Shown here in pieces: positions 9,476 through 18,211 of a stretch of DNA of 43,222 nt (within the stretch, counting starts at the first letter, position 1; every line of letters begins with the position of its first letter). Source of the stretch: Flavobacteriaceae bacterium bin25 (GTDB lineage Bacteria > Bacteroidota > Bacteroidia > Flavobacteriales > Flavobacteriaceae); contig MPMN01000020.1 of the NCBI GenBank assembly GCA_002238525.1, positions 1 through 43,222 on the forward strand. Direction: 5' to 3'. The translations under genes were made by a program, and so were the position numbers. A model generated the notes under the pieces. That model worked only from the letters and a program-made list of their open reading frames with translations. It ran no database searches and was not told the DNA's origin.

Positions 9476-10288
9476 TTATACACCACTAAAGATGTTGATT
9501 CCACCATCAATCGGTAAAACGATACCAGTGACAAACTTTGATGCCTCACAACAGAGGAAATGAACCGCGCCATGAAGTTCATGAGGCAACCCAAATCTTT
9601 TCATGGGCGTATTGTCAATAATCAATTTTCCTCTTTCGGTATAACTGCCATCTGCATTTACCAAAAGAGATCGATTTTGATTGGCTAGAAATACACCAGG
9701 AGCTATTGCATTAATTCTAACCTGATCTCCGAAAGATAAAGCCATTTCAACAGCCATAGATCTGGTAAAATTTTCCATTGCTGCTTTAGCTGCAGAATAA
9801 CCCACCACACGAGTCATCACTCGACTCACTGAGAGAGATGAAAAATTAACTACCGAACCGCTTTTCTGTTTTGTCATCTGTTCTGCAAATACTAGTGTGG
9901 GTAAAATGGTTCCTTTTAAATTCAATTCCACCACCTTATCAAAAGCCTTTTCATTAAGATCAAAGATGGATTTCCCTAATGGGATTGTTGCTCCATCAAT
10001 ATTGCCACCAACTGCATTAATTAGAAAATCAACCCGCTTGAACTTCTCAATGATTTTGGTTGCTGTACTCTTCAATTCAGTTTGGCTAAATACATCGACC
10101 TGATAAATCTTGATAGGAAGATCATCATTAATAAATGGTTTAATTAGACCATGAGCTTTTTCATAAGATCTGCTAAGAAGGGCAATTTTCACCCCTTTTT
10201 TCAACAAGTATTCTAATAAAGAAAACCCTAATGTACCGGTACCCCCAGTGATTACGGCAATCTTGTTTCGAATATCGAATAAGTCCAT
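9476..10288 (-). CDS. SDR-family oxidoreductase, D-mannonate oxidoreductase-like
   Basis: 270 aa. The N-terminus DLFDIRNKIAVITGGTGTLG, the NAVGGNIDGAT loop, catalytic YSAAKAAMENF and the end of the protein PIDGGINIFSGV resemble SDRs annotated in Bacteroidota as D-mannonate oxidoreductase/fructuronate reductase. That role would link uronic acids to central metabolism. It is the third gene in a minus-strand series SusC-SusD-SDR, separated from SusD by 90 bp that include a strong hairpin (10307-10337), so cotranscription is uncertain. The specific substrate is an inference; the SDR fold is certain. Confidence 0.8.
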   Translation of the reverse strand: MDLFDIRNKIAVITGGTGTLGFSLLEYLLKKGVKIALLSRSYEKAHGLIKPFINDDLPIKIYQVDVFSQTELKSTATKIIEKFKRVDFLINAVGGNIDGATIPLGKSIFDLNEKAFDKVVELNLKGTILPTLVFAEQMTKQKSGSVVNFSSLSVSRVMTRVVGYSAAKAAMENFTRSMAVEMALSFGDQVRINAIAPGVFLANQNRSLLVNADGSYTERGKLIIDNTPMKRFGLPHELHGAVHFLCCEASKFVTGIVLPIDGGINIFSGV

Positions 10289-10306
10289 GACACTGGCATA
10301 TAAAAG

Positions 10307-10337
10307 ACATAGGTCATCCGATTCGAACGACCTATGT
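10307..10337 (-). terminator. Hairpin between SusD-like and SDR genes
   Basis: A perfect 9-bp stem, ACATAGGTC (10307-10315) and GACCTATGT (10329-10337), with a 13-nt loop. On the minus strand it is followed by CTTTTATAT, a weak U-run. It lies about 40 bp after the SusD-like stop, so it may end or attenuate the susCD transcript before the SDR gene. Confidence 0.45.
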
Positions 10338-10378
10338 TATGAATTTTAACTTATGAAAAACTATATTCTATACCAAAA

Positions 10379-11719
10379 TTAATTGACATTTGGGTTTGCT
10401 TGAATCTCCGAAATTGTGATTGGAAAAAATGAACCTGGAGAAGAAGTAGCATCCGAATTAGAAGTCCAATATGTTGAGGGCAATCCAAATCGATAATGAT
10501 CTGCAATCCTTCTTCCCTGGAGGAAAAGATTTACCCTGCGGGTATGAATCAATATTTCCTTGGCATCCATCTGACCTGTATAAGGAGTTAAGCCATCTAA
10601 TTCCCTTATTGCATTTATGTGTGCGGTAAAGGTATCTTGGTCATTATTTGCAAGGGCATGTTCAGCTATTATCAAATGCAATTCCCTCGCAGAAACTACC
10701 GGATAATCAGGATAAGTTTTAGGAACAGTAAAATCTCTTACAAATTTATATAGAGCAGGATCTGCTTTATCATCAATCGGATCATTGAGCGAAACCGTAG
10801 TTTCTGGTTTGTTATCACCAGGTGATGACGGACTTTTTAATTCATTTTCAGGATCAGGAATAATATATTCATCCGATATTCTCATTTCCAATCTATCGTT
10901 GACTTCACCTGCAATATCTAAAGCTCCAACTGTTTGTGGAGCTGAGGCATCTGTTTTTAGAAGATGAGCAAAGTCAGGATTCGAATGAGATTCCAAGGCT
11001 GCTTTTGCCGCAGCAACTGCAGCTGGTGAGCTAACTAGCGGATCAGTAGTATTCACCGGATTGGTTTTAGCCCAGACACCTTTCGAGAATTCAGCTCGAG
11101 CTATCAAAGCATTTAATTCAGGATTTAATTCCGTGCCGAGGGCAATTGCTTTATTGATGTAACCAATGGCTGTATCATATAGTCCACTCATGTTTCCTTC
11201 GCCTACTGGTGAACCGGCTTCAAATTTCGATGAATCAACAACAAAATCATCAAACATATCGGCAATCACGATATAAATAATTGCACCATACAGATAAGCT
11301 CTAACGAGATCTGCATCGTTGGCATATTGAGAATCACTTGCTTTAAATTCCTCCCCCCTTGCGATAACATCATCAGCCCAATATCTAGCCTCATTGACAT
11401 AGAAATAAGCTGCATCAACAAACTCATTATTTGGATTACTCACATTTCCAAAATTCAACTGCTGCCACGCATCTCTTGACCCTACCCAAATCATTTCATC
11501 ACTTGCCACCGAATAAGGAGCCAAAATATTTCCATAAGCTCGGACGAGCACTCCTTCGAGTCCATTAACCATAGGTCCAAATGCTCTAAGATTTAATCCT
11601 TGTTCCAAAAGATTATTAGGATTTTCCGTTTCGAGGTTACAATTTCCTAGGACAAAAACCAAAGAAAAAATGATAATGATTCTTTGAAATTTAACCTTAA
11701 TAAAATACCAATTTTTCAT
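10379..11719 (-). CDS. SusD/RagB-like outer-membrane lipoprotein
   Basis: 446 aa from ATG at 11719. A TTG four codons upstream would overlap the SusC stop and is not favoured. The signal sequence ends in the lipobox LGNC (Cys27). Family features are alpha-helical TPR-like stretches and C-terminal HTRRVNLFLQGRRIADHYRFG, the usual SusD C-terminal motif. SusD proteins cap the SusC channel and bind incoming oligosaccharide at the cell surface. Its start is separated from the SusC stop by a single base, indicating translational coupling. The protein is shorter than the 500-650 aa usual for the family. The ligand cannot be predicted from sequence. Confidence 0.88.
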   Translation of the reverse strand: MKNWYFIKVKFQRIIIIFSLVFVLGNCNLETENPNNLLEQGLNLRAFGPMVNGLEGVLVRAYGNILAPYSVASDEMIWVGSRDAWQQLNFGNVSNPNNEFVDAAYFYVNEARYWADDVIARGEEFKASDSQYANDADLVRAYLYGAIIYIVIADMFDDFVVDSSKFEAGSPVGEGNMSGLYDTAIGYINKAIALGTELNPELNALIARAEFSKGVWAKTNPVNTTDPLVSSPAAVAAAKAALESHSNPDFAHLLKTDASAPQTVGALDIAGEVNDRLEMRISDEYIIPDPENELKSPSSPGDNKPETTVSLNDPIDDKADPALYKFVRDFTVPKTYPDYPVVSARELHLIIAEHALANNDQDTFTAHINAIRELDGLTPYTGQMDAKEILIHTRRVNLFLQGRRIADHYRFGLPSTYWTSNSDATSSPGSFFPITISEIQANPNVN

Positions 11720-11720
11720 G

Positions 11721-14700
11721 TTAGAAACCAACTTTTAATGTTAATATAACTTGAGTGGGTATAGGCCATCCAAAAGCAGCATTCCCTTGGCCAAAATTTT
11801 GTCCGAGTGTTGTGCCGCTCCCTCTACCGAGATAATTAATTTCAGGATCCACTCCCGAATAAGAAGTGAATAGGGCAACATTCCTTCCGGAAACTCCTAA
11901 TGAAGCAGTTTCAAACCCAAAATTTTCAATAAAATCATTATCAAATCTATAGACCAAGCTAACTTCTCTCCATCTCAAAAAGTCTGCCTTTTCTAAAGTG
12001 TTTAAACCAGAAAAGGGAGCTAAAGCTAAAGTTTCATACAACCATTCATTTAAGGCATCTAATCGCACATTGGGATCGTACATAGGGGTGAAACTAGCAT
12101 CTACACCTCCAGTATGGTAATCTCTGGTTACCCTAGCTGATCTGGGGAGGTTTCTTCCAATTGCAGCGTTGGCTTGACGGAAAGCATCTGTGAGGTTATT
12201 AACAACATAATTACCAAACTTAAATTCAAAATTCGTGCTAAAGGTGAAATTTTTAAAATTAAAAGCCCCGCCAAAGGAACCTGTCCAATCGGGTGTAGGT
12301 TTCCCGAGATAGTGGTCCAATAGGTCGCCATCGCCATCTTCATCTTCTAACAAAACACCTCCTATTCCAACTGTGGTAGGCACTGAGAGATTTTCATTAA
12401 TATTTTCTTGAAAAAAAGCCAACAATTGATCTCTTGTATCGGGCAAACCATCCTGATTGGCAATGTCGACAGGTAATTGATTATCTCCAACTTCAATTAG
12501 CTTGGCTCCAAAATTTGATCCCGGAGCATCGCCTTCTCTTAAAAAGTTCCGATATCTAGGATATGAACCTCCAACTTTTAGAGGTGGGGCACCGCCAAGG
12601 CTAACAATCTCATCTCTATAGTACGCTCCGTTGATAAATAAATCTAGAGATCTATCTTGTCCTCTGATTACGGAACCATTTAAATTGAACTCTAAACCAA
12701 AGGCACTTAGTTCACCTATGTTGGTGAGCTGGGGGTTTCTAAATCCACCAGAAAGAACGAATTGACGGGCGTAGAGTGCGTCTTTTGTTACTCTATCCCA
12801 ATAGGTAAATTCGAAATTGACTCTATCCTGGGCTAAACCTGCAGTAAATCCGACCTCAAGTTCTTGGGACACCTCAGGAGCTAATTCTGAATTACCCAAA
12901 TTATTTGGTGCTATTCCAGCGCCTGTAGCTGATGCCAATGCTTGATAAGTCGTTAAGGCGTCAAAAGCACCCGGCTGAAGTCCTGAAAAACCATAGGAAC
13001 TTCTGATTTGTAAGGAACTAATTGGACCTAAATCAGACCACTTCGGACCATCGGAAGGTACATAAGAGAGTGATACTTTGGGATAAAATGCAGCATCAAA
13101 TTCAGTGCCAAAAGCTGAGTGAGCATCAAGACGGGCTCCGACTGTAAAGAAGAATTGATTATTTAAGCCAATTTGCTCTTGAGCAAAAACACCTGCATTA
13201 ATTGTTTCTTGGTAAAACTCAAAAGTTGATTGATTGGCTGCAGCAGAAGTTACCGCAAAGCCAGGTCCTGGAAAATCTTCACCTTGTGCAGCAACTACTT
13301 TGGTCTCTTGAGAAACATATTGTCCCCCAAGAATAAAATCAGAAGTGATGCTCTCAGAAATCTGATTATTAAACGATGCTTTAATTTCAACTGATTGGGA
13401 TAAAAAATCTCGACTATCTTTATATCTAGCTCCAAGAGGATTAGCACCAGAGAAACCATCTATGTTATAACCAAACGGCCAAAATTCTGTACTTGTTTGA
13501 CTTGAATAGTCTAGCCCAAAAGTTCCTTGAAGTTTTAGCCAGTCATTTGCAGTATAATTCAGCCCAATCACACCATTAAAGTGATTGATTTCTGAACCTA
13601 TGGAAATTTGAAGAGTTTCATCAACTGTTGCGAAGGCGATGGTACCAGTTGTATTAGTGGGTTTAATCAGTTCAGGCTTGCTGAATTGGGCGAGAGAACC
13701 AACTCCATAGATATTGTTGTTGTTTTGCATTGTTGATGCATTTCGAGCAGTAAACCCTGAAGTCACCTTGATGTTTAATTTACTTGATGGATTAATTGTA
13801 AAATTGAGATTCAGTTGTGCCAACTCATCAATATCCGCGGCCAGAGTTTCTTGACCTTCGGTATAGCCCGTTCTATTTTTACCACCAAAAGGTCCATCAG
13901 TATAGGAATACCTTGCTGCTCCATAATAGGAGAATAAATTTGTTCCACCTTGTATATCTCCACTAAATGTATTCTGGATACCAGTCTCATAAAGATCTTC
14001 CAATGCATTAGTTGTAATAAGCTCATAAGGACGTATAGTCCTTCCTAGAACTTCTGAAACAGCGGCAATCTGGGTAGCGGAACTTGTCCATCCAGTGTTG
14101 TCGGCTACTCTACCTTTGGGATAATTTATAAATCCTTGAGTTATTTTGAAATTAAATAGTGGTTGCCCAACTCTTCCCCGTTTGGTAAAAATTTGGATGA
14201 CACCATTACTTGCTTCTGTACCAAAAAGAGTTGCAGCTGAAGCTCCTTTTAGAATTTCAATTCTTTCGATAGACTCGGGATTGATATCATCTAGTCGTGA
14301 GGTGGAACCTCCTCCTCCTGAGCCTACTAAACCTCCACCAAATCCTCCGCCAGCATCTACTCGTATACCATCGATTAATACAATAGGTTCGTTTAGCTGA
14401 GAAAGAGAAGCACTACCTCTAATTCTAATAGCTGAGCCTTCTCCTGTTAAACCACTTCCGGGAAGTGTTACAATTCCAGGCTCTCTTCCTTGAAGAATAT
14501 CTGAAAAACTGTTGATCGGTAAATCTTGTAGCTGAGCAGTTGTTATAGAACCGATACTATTTCCCAATTTCTTTTTCTCAACTGGAGAACCTGTTCCGGT
14601 TACAACAATTTCATTTAACTGAGAAGCTGAATAAGTCAACTCAAAGTTTTGTTGGATATCAGATGTTCCAACTTCTATCTGACTGTAGTTACTAGAGTAT

Positions 14701-14945
14701 CCGGTATAAGAAACGACTAAGACATAGTTACCTGATTCTATATTAGGCAACGTATAGTTTCCATCAAAGTCAGTTACTGTCCCTAGTGTAGTACCTTGCA
14801 GAAGAACACTGACTCCCAAGAGGGGGTCATTGGTGTCAGCATCAACAACTTGACCTGAAATGGTATACTGAGCTGATAACTGACCACATAGTAGAAATGC
14901 AGTTGACAGTGTAAAAAAACTAAGCCAACTAAAATTTTTCAACAT
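11721..14945 (-). CDS. SusC/RagA TonB-linked outer-membrane transporter
   Basis: 1074 aa. Order of domains: signal peptide ending LSAQ (about residue 25), carboxypeptidase-regulatory-like domain (about 27-95, with DFDGNYTLPNI), a TonB-box-like EIVVTGTG, the plug (about 115-230, with RIRGSASL and LIDGIRV), and then the barrel ending in ...LTLKVGF with a terminal Phe. It imports glycan fragments with its partner SusD-like protein immediately downstream. ATG at 14945 gives a clean signal peptide. A hairpin followed by T6 (on the coding strand) lies in the leader 33-55 bp upstream, and a TAAGTTTG box further up resembles a Bacteroidota -7 element. Confidence 0.93.
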   Translation of the reverse strand: MLKNFSWLSFFTLSTAFLLCGQLSAQYTISGQVVDADTNDPLLGVSVLLQGTTLGTVTDFDGNYTLPNIESGNYVLVVSYTGYSSNYSQIEVGTSDIQQNFELTYSASQLNEIVVTGTGSPVEKKKLGNSIGSITTAQLQDLPINSFSDILQGREPGIVTLPGSGLTGEGSAIRIRGSASLSQLNEPIVLIDGIRVDAGGGFGGGLVGSGGGGSTSRLDDINPESIERIEILKGASAATLFGTEASNGVIQIFTKRGRVGQPLFNFKITQGFINYPKGRVADNTGWTSSATQIAAVSEVLGRTIRPYELITTNALEDLYETGIQNTFSGDIQGGTNLFSYYGAARYSYTDGPFGGKNRTGYTEGQETLAADIDELAQLNLNFTINPSSKLNIKVTSGFTARNASTMQNNNNIYGVGSLAQFSKPELIKPTNTTGTIAFATVDETLQISIGSEINHFNGVIGLNYTANDWLKLQGTFGLDYSSQTSTEFWPFGYNIDGFSGANPLGARYKDSRDFLSQSVEIKASFNNQISESITSDFILGGQYVSQETKVVAAQGEDFPGPGFAVTSAAANQSTFEFYQETINAGVFAQEQIGLNNQFFFTVGARLDAHSAFGTEFDAAFYPKVSLSYVPSDGPKWSDLGPISSLQIRSSYGFSGLQPGAFDALTTYQALASATGAGIAPNNLGNSELAPEVSQELEVGFTAGLAQDRVNFEFTYWDRVTKDALYARQFVLSGGFRNPQLTNIGELSAFGLEFNLNGSVIRGQDRSLDLFINGAYYRDEIVSLGGAPPLKVGGSYPRYRNFLREGDAPGSNFGAKLIEVGDNQLPVDIANQDGLPDTRDQLLAFFQENINENLSVPTTVGIGGVLLEDEDGDGDLLDHYLGKPTPDWTGSFGGAFNFKNFTFSTNFEFKFGNYVVNNLTDAFRQANAAIGRNLPRSARVTRDYHTGGVDASFTPMYDPNVRLDALNEWLYETLALAPFSGLNTLEKADFLRWREVSLVYRFDNDFIENFGFETASLGVSGRNVALFTSYSGVDPEINYLGRGSGTTLGQNFGQGNAAFGWPIPTQVILTLKVGF

Positions 14946-14977
14946 AAAGCAAAACGAATTATTTTAAGGTTAATAAT

Positions 14978-15000
14978 AAAAAACACGAACTTATCTCGTG
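14978..15000 (-). promoter_or_regulatory. Terminator-like hairpin in SusC leader
   Basis: On the minus strand CACGA and TCGTG (15000-14984) form a 5-bp stem with a 7-nt loop, followed directly by six Ts (14983-14978). It lies between the SusC start at 14945 and a -7-like TAAGTTTG (15036-15029). This layout suggests an attenuator or a mark of an upstream transcript end; function is inferred only. Confidence 0.35.
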
Positions 15001-15243
15001 GGTTATTAAATTCTTCTTTTTATGGGCACAAACTTACGAAGATTTTTACTTTACACTAAGCACTCTTCAATATCCAGTGAACTTATAAAATATATTCTCA
15101 AATCAAAGATAATAATTGTGTTCTACGTGAAAATATCTCACAAATTTTGTAAATATTCAAATTATAAACATCGATATCTTTTAGTATTTTTTTTAACCAT
15201 ATTATTAAATTAGTGTTATGATTTTGACTTACATAATTATCGG

Positions 15244-16620
15244 ATGAAAAAATGGAATTTTATAATTAGTCTTCTGATTTGTACTTTTTACGCAAAGAGT
15301 CAAGTTTATCATACAGATTATTGGGAGCCTTTATTCAATGGTGAAGATCTGTCTGAATTTGAAGTATTGAATGGGCAAGTTGAATATATATTGGATGATG
15401 GAATCATCATTGGATATTCCAAATATGGTCAGAGGAATAGTTTTTTGGCCACCAAAAAGACTTATGGCGATTTTATTTTAGAATTCGAGGTAAAAATTGA
15501 AAATGGCTTGAATTCGGGGGTTCAGTTTCGTTCTTTGAGCGATCCTGGCTATTTCGATGGTGCGGTCCATGGCTACCAGAGTGAAATAGAAACGAGTCCC
15601 AGGAAATGGGCTGGGGGTATCTATGATGAATCACGTCGGGGTTGGTTATACCCCTTGTCACGAAATGAGAAAGGACAAAATGCTTTCATACCAGGTCAAT
15701 GGAACCATTACCGCATAGAGGCAATTGGCAATACCATTAGAACCTATATTAATTCAATACAATGTGCCAATCTAGTTGATGATCTTACTTCTGAGGGATT
15801 TATTGCACTCCAAGTTCATAGCATTCAGAATCCGGATTTAGAAGGTTCAAAAGTCAAGTGGCGAAACCTTAGAATTGCTACTACAGATCTAGAGGAATTA
15901 CGAAATCCAGCTTTCGATTATGCTCCCGAGATTAGTCTTTTGGATAGTCGACTTACAGAAAATGAAAAAAGAAAAGGTTGGCGTTTTCTTTGGGACGGAA
16001 AAACTACTAGAGGCTGGCGTGGAGCTAAATTGGAACAGTTTCCTGAAAAGGGATGGAGCATTGATCGGGGGATACTCACTGTTGAGGCATCAGATGGTGG
16101 TGAATCTAGTAATGGTGGCGATATAGTCACAGAAGACAGATATTCAAATTTTGAATTATCACTTGACTTTAAAATGACCCCGGGGGCAAATAGTGGCATC
16201 AAATATTTTGTTGATACCGATTTAAATCAAGGTCAAGGTTCTTCGATTGGACTGGAATTTCAAATTCTTGATGACCAGAGACACCCCGATGCCCATGAGG
16301 GCAAAAATGGAAACAGAACCATTGGGTCCCTATATGACTTAATTAGAGCTGAAAGCCATTCAGTGGGATCTAAAAAGAGATATAGCTCATTAGGATGGAA
16401 TAACGCACGTATTATTGTACGGGGCGGATATGTAGAACACTGGTTAAATCAAATCAAAGTGGTAGAGTTTGATAGGTTTACCCAAGTTTTTGGTGCACTG
16501 GTCGAAAAAAGTAAATATGAAAGGTGGGATAATTTTGGCCGGCAACCCAGTGGTCGAATTTTGCTGCAAGACCATGGAAATCAAGTGCAATTTAAAAATA
16601 TTAAAATCCGAGAATTTTAG
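15244..16620 (+). CDS. Secreted tandem DUF1080 protein (3-keto-glycoside hydrolase-like)
   Basis: 458 aa with a cleavable signal peptide (residues 1-19, ending FYAKS). Two DUF1080 (LamG-like jelly-roll) domains follow. Domain 1 is about 28-212, with LFNGEDLSEF, ENGLNSGVQFRS and PGQWNHYRIEA. Domain 2 is about 243-458, with LWDGKTTRGWRG, GANSGIKYFV and ILLQDHGNQVQFKNIKIREF. DUF1080 proteins act on 3-keto-glycosides made by Gfo/Idh-type oxidoreductases, by elimination, hydration or hydrolysis. Two domains in one chain could combine successive steps. The next gene, 45 bp downstream, is a Tat-exported Gfo/Idh oxidoreductase, supporting a two-enzyme unit. It is divergent from the SusCD pair. Confidence 0.88.
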   Translation: MKKWNFIISLLICTFYAKSQVYHTDYWEPLFNGEDLSEFEVLNGQVEYILDDGIIIGYSKYGQRNSFLATKKTYGDFILEFEVKIENGLNSGVQFRSLSDPGYFDGAVHGYQSEIETSPRKWAGGIYDESRRGWLYPLSRNEKGQNAFIPGQWNHYRIEAIGNTIRTYINSIQCANLVDDLTSEGFIALQVHSIQNPDLEGSKVKWRNLRIATTDLEELRNPAFDYAPEISLLDSRLTENEKRKGWRFLWDGKTTRGWRGAKLEQFPEKGWSIDRGILTVEASDGGESSNGGDIVTEDRYSNFELSLDFKMTPGANSGIKYFVDTDLNQGQGSSIGLEFQILDDQRHPDAHEGKNGNRTIGSLYDLIRAESHSVGSKKRYSSLGWNNARIIVRGGYVEHWLNQIKVVEFDRFTQVFGALVEKSKYERWDNFGRQPSGRILLQDHGNQVQFKNIKIREF

Positions 16621-16665
16621 ATTTTTCTACATTTGATCCACTAATTTTATTATCCAATACAAATC

Positions 16666-18030
16666 ATGAACAGATCCAGACGCAGATTTATAAAAAACAC
16701 CACAATAGCCACAGGGACTATTTCATTGGGGGCATCATCTATTATGAGTGCCAAGAGTTATAATTCAATAATGGGCGCAAATGATCGGGTGAGGGTAGGA
16801 ATTGTAGGGTTCTCAGGTAGGGCTCGAGCTTCATTAATCCCTGCATTTATTGCTTTACAGGACAAGTTAAATTTTCGTATAACCGGAGTTTCAGATATCT
16901 GGAATAAACGAAGGGAATCTGGAAAATCATACATCAAGGAACTGACAGGAGATAACATCACATCATACAAAAACAACGAACAGATGTATGAAGATGATCA
17001 GATTGATGCTGTTATTATTTCAACTGCTGATTTTCAGCATGCCTTACATACGGTCGAAGCTGCTCAGGCAAAAAAAGATGCTTATGTCGAAAAGCCATTT
17101 GCTGAAACTATGGATGACAATATCATCGGGCATAAAGCGGTGAAAGAGTCTGGAATTATCGTGCAGATTGGGTCTCAGAGAAGGAGTGGCCTGAATTACC
17201 ATAGAGCCAACCAGTTTATCAAAGAGGGTAAATTCGGTGATATAGTGATGGTTGAAATGACCTGGAATGTCAATCAACCAGGTAGGTGGCGCCTTCCCAA
17301 TTTGACTAAAGAAATCCAGGAGTCTGATACAGATTGGAAGCGATACTTAATGAATAGACCTTATGAGGATTGGGATCCAAGGAAGTATTTAGAATACCGT
17401 TTATTCTGGCCTTATTCCTCTGGTATACCTGGACAATGGATGTCGCACCAAATAGATACTGTTCATTGGTTCTCTGGTCTAGGTCATCCGAGGAGTGTTG
17501 CTGCCAATGGAGGGATTTATCTATGGAAGGATGGAAGGAAAAATTTCGATACCATGACTGCCGTTTTCGATTATGGCCCTCCTGATGAACCGGATAGTGG
17601 TTTTCAGGTAATCTATTCTTCTAGATTTACCAATTCTGCCGGTGGCGTAAAAGAAATCTACTATTCAAATGGAGGTGAATTGAATTTGTCCACCAACAAG
17701 GTTTCATCTAATGGCGGTCTTACGCAACATCAAGCGGAAAAAATGGGCTATTCTGCCAATCTACTTGAAGATTATGATTTGTCTCAGGATGATAATCTAG
17801 GAGTTGTAACATCCGCTGACACAGGTTCTGATCCTTTGACTAATGCCCATATGCTCAACTGGATGGAATGTGTTCGATCTCGAAAACAGCCCAATGCACC
17901 TGTTCAGGCGGGCTATGATCATTCCGTTGCCAACATAATGACTACTGCTGCCTTAAGAACAGGACTCAAGGCTACCTTTGATACTAAAAGACAACAAGTG
18001 TTGGCAGGTGGAGAGGTATTTAAATACTAA
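16666..18030 (+). CDS. Tat-exported Gfo/Idh/MocA-family oxidoreductase
   Basis: 454 aa. It has a textbook twin-arginine motif SRRRFIK (residues 4-10), then ATGTISLGASS. The Rossmann segment is RVGIVGFSGRAR (43-54), with VEKP (141-144) as the NAD(P)-binding motif. HQIDTVHW holds the His-xx-Asp typical of the substrate pocket. It lies 45 bp downstream of the double-DUF1080 gene and is probably cotranscribed. In related Bacteroidota gene sets such pairs oxidise a sugar at C3 so that the DUF1080 partner can break the glycosidic bond. It is distinct in sequence from the Tat Gfo/Idh at 6201, so the window carries two specificities. Confidence 0.88.
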   Translation: MNRSRRRFIKNTTIATGTISLGASSIMSAKSYNSIMGANDRVRVGIVGFSGRARASLIPAFIALQDKLNFRITGVSDIWNKRRESGKSYIKELTGDNITSYKNNEQMYEDDQIDAVIISTADFQHALHTVEAAQAKKDAYVEKPFAETMDDNIIGHKAVKESGIIVQIGSQRRSGLNYHRANQFIKEGKFGDIVMVEMTWNVNQPGRWRLPNLTKEIQESDTDWKRYLMNRPYEDWDPRKYLEYRLFWPYSSGIPGQWMSHQIDTVHWFSGLGHPRSVAANGGIYLWKDGRKNFDTMTAVFDYGPPDEPDSGFQVIYSSRFTNSAGGVKEIYYSNGGELNLSTNKVSSNGGLTQHQAEKMGYSANLLEDYDLSQDDNLGVVTSADTGSDPLTNAHMLNWMECVRSRKQPNAPVQAGYDHSVANIMTTAALRTGLKATFDTKRQQVLAGGEVFKY

Positions 18031-18211
18031 GACATTTTTATCTTGGAAGAAATCTTGACACGATATTTCTGTATTTTAGAGATAGGGGAAAGGAGATTAA
18101 AGTTGTTCTATCTATCCGATGGAGACCAAGTCAAGGAGTGACCTATAGCATCAACGATAATTACCAGGCTAAGAGGCTAAACGGACGTTCAGTATAATAC
18201 CATTTAGTCAC
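18031..18211. other. Gap before IS630 insertion
   Basis: About 180 bp between the Gfo/Idh stop and the left end of the IS630 element. No gene or clear terminator is seen. Confidence 0.3.

Noticed and set aside
15022-15213. Small 63-codon gene between SusC and the DUF1080 gene
   Set aside because: Composition is that of AT-rich non-coding DNA, with no recognisable domain, and it overlaps the likely SusC promoter.
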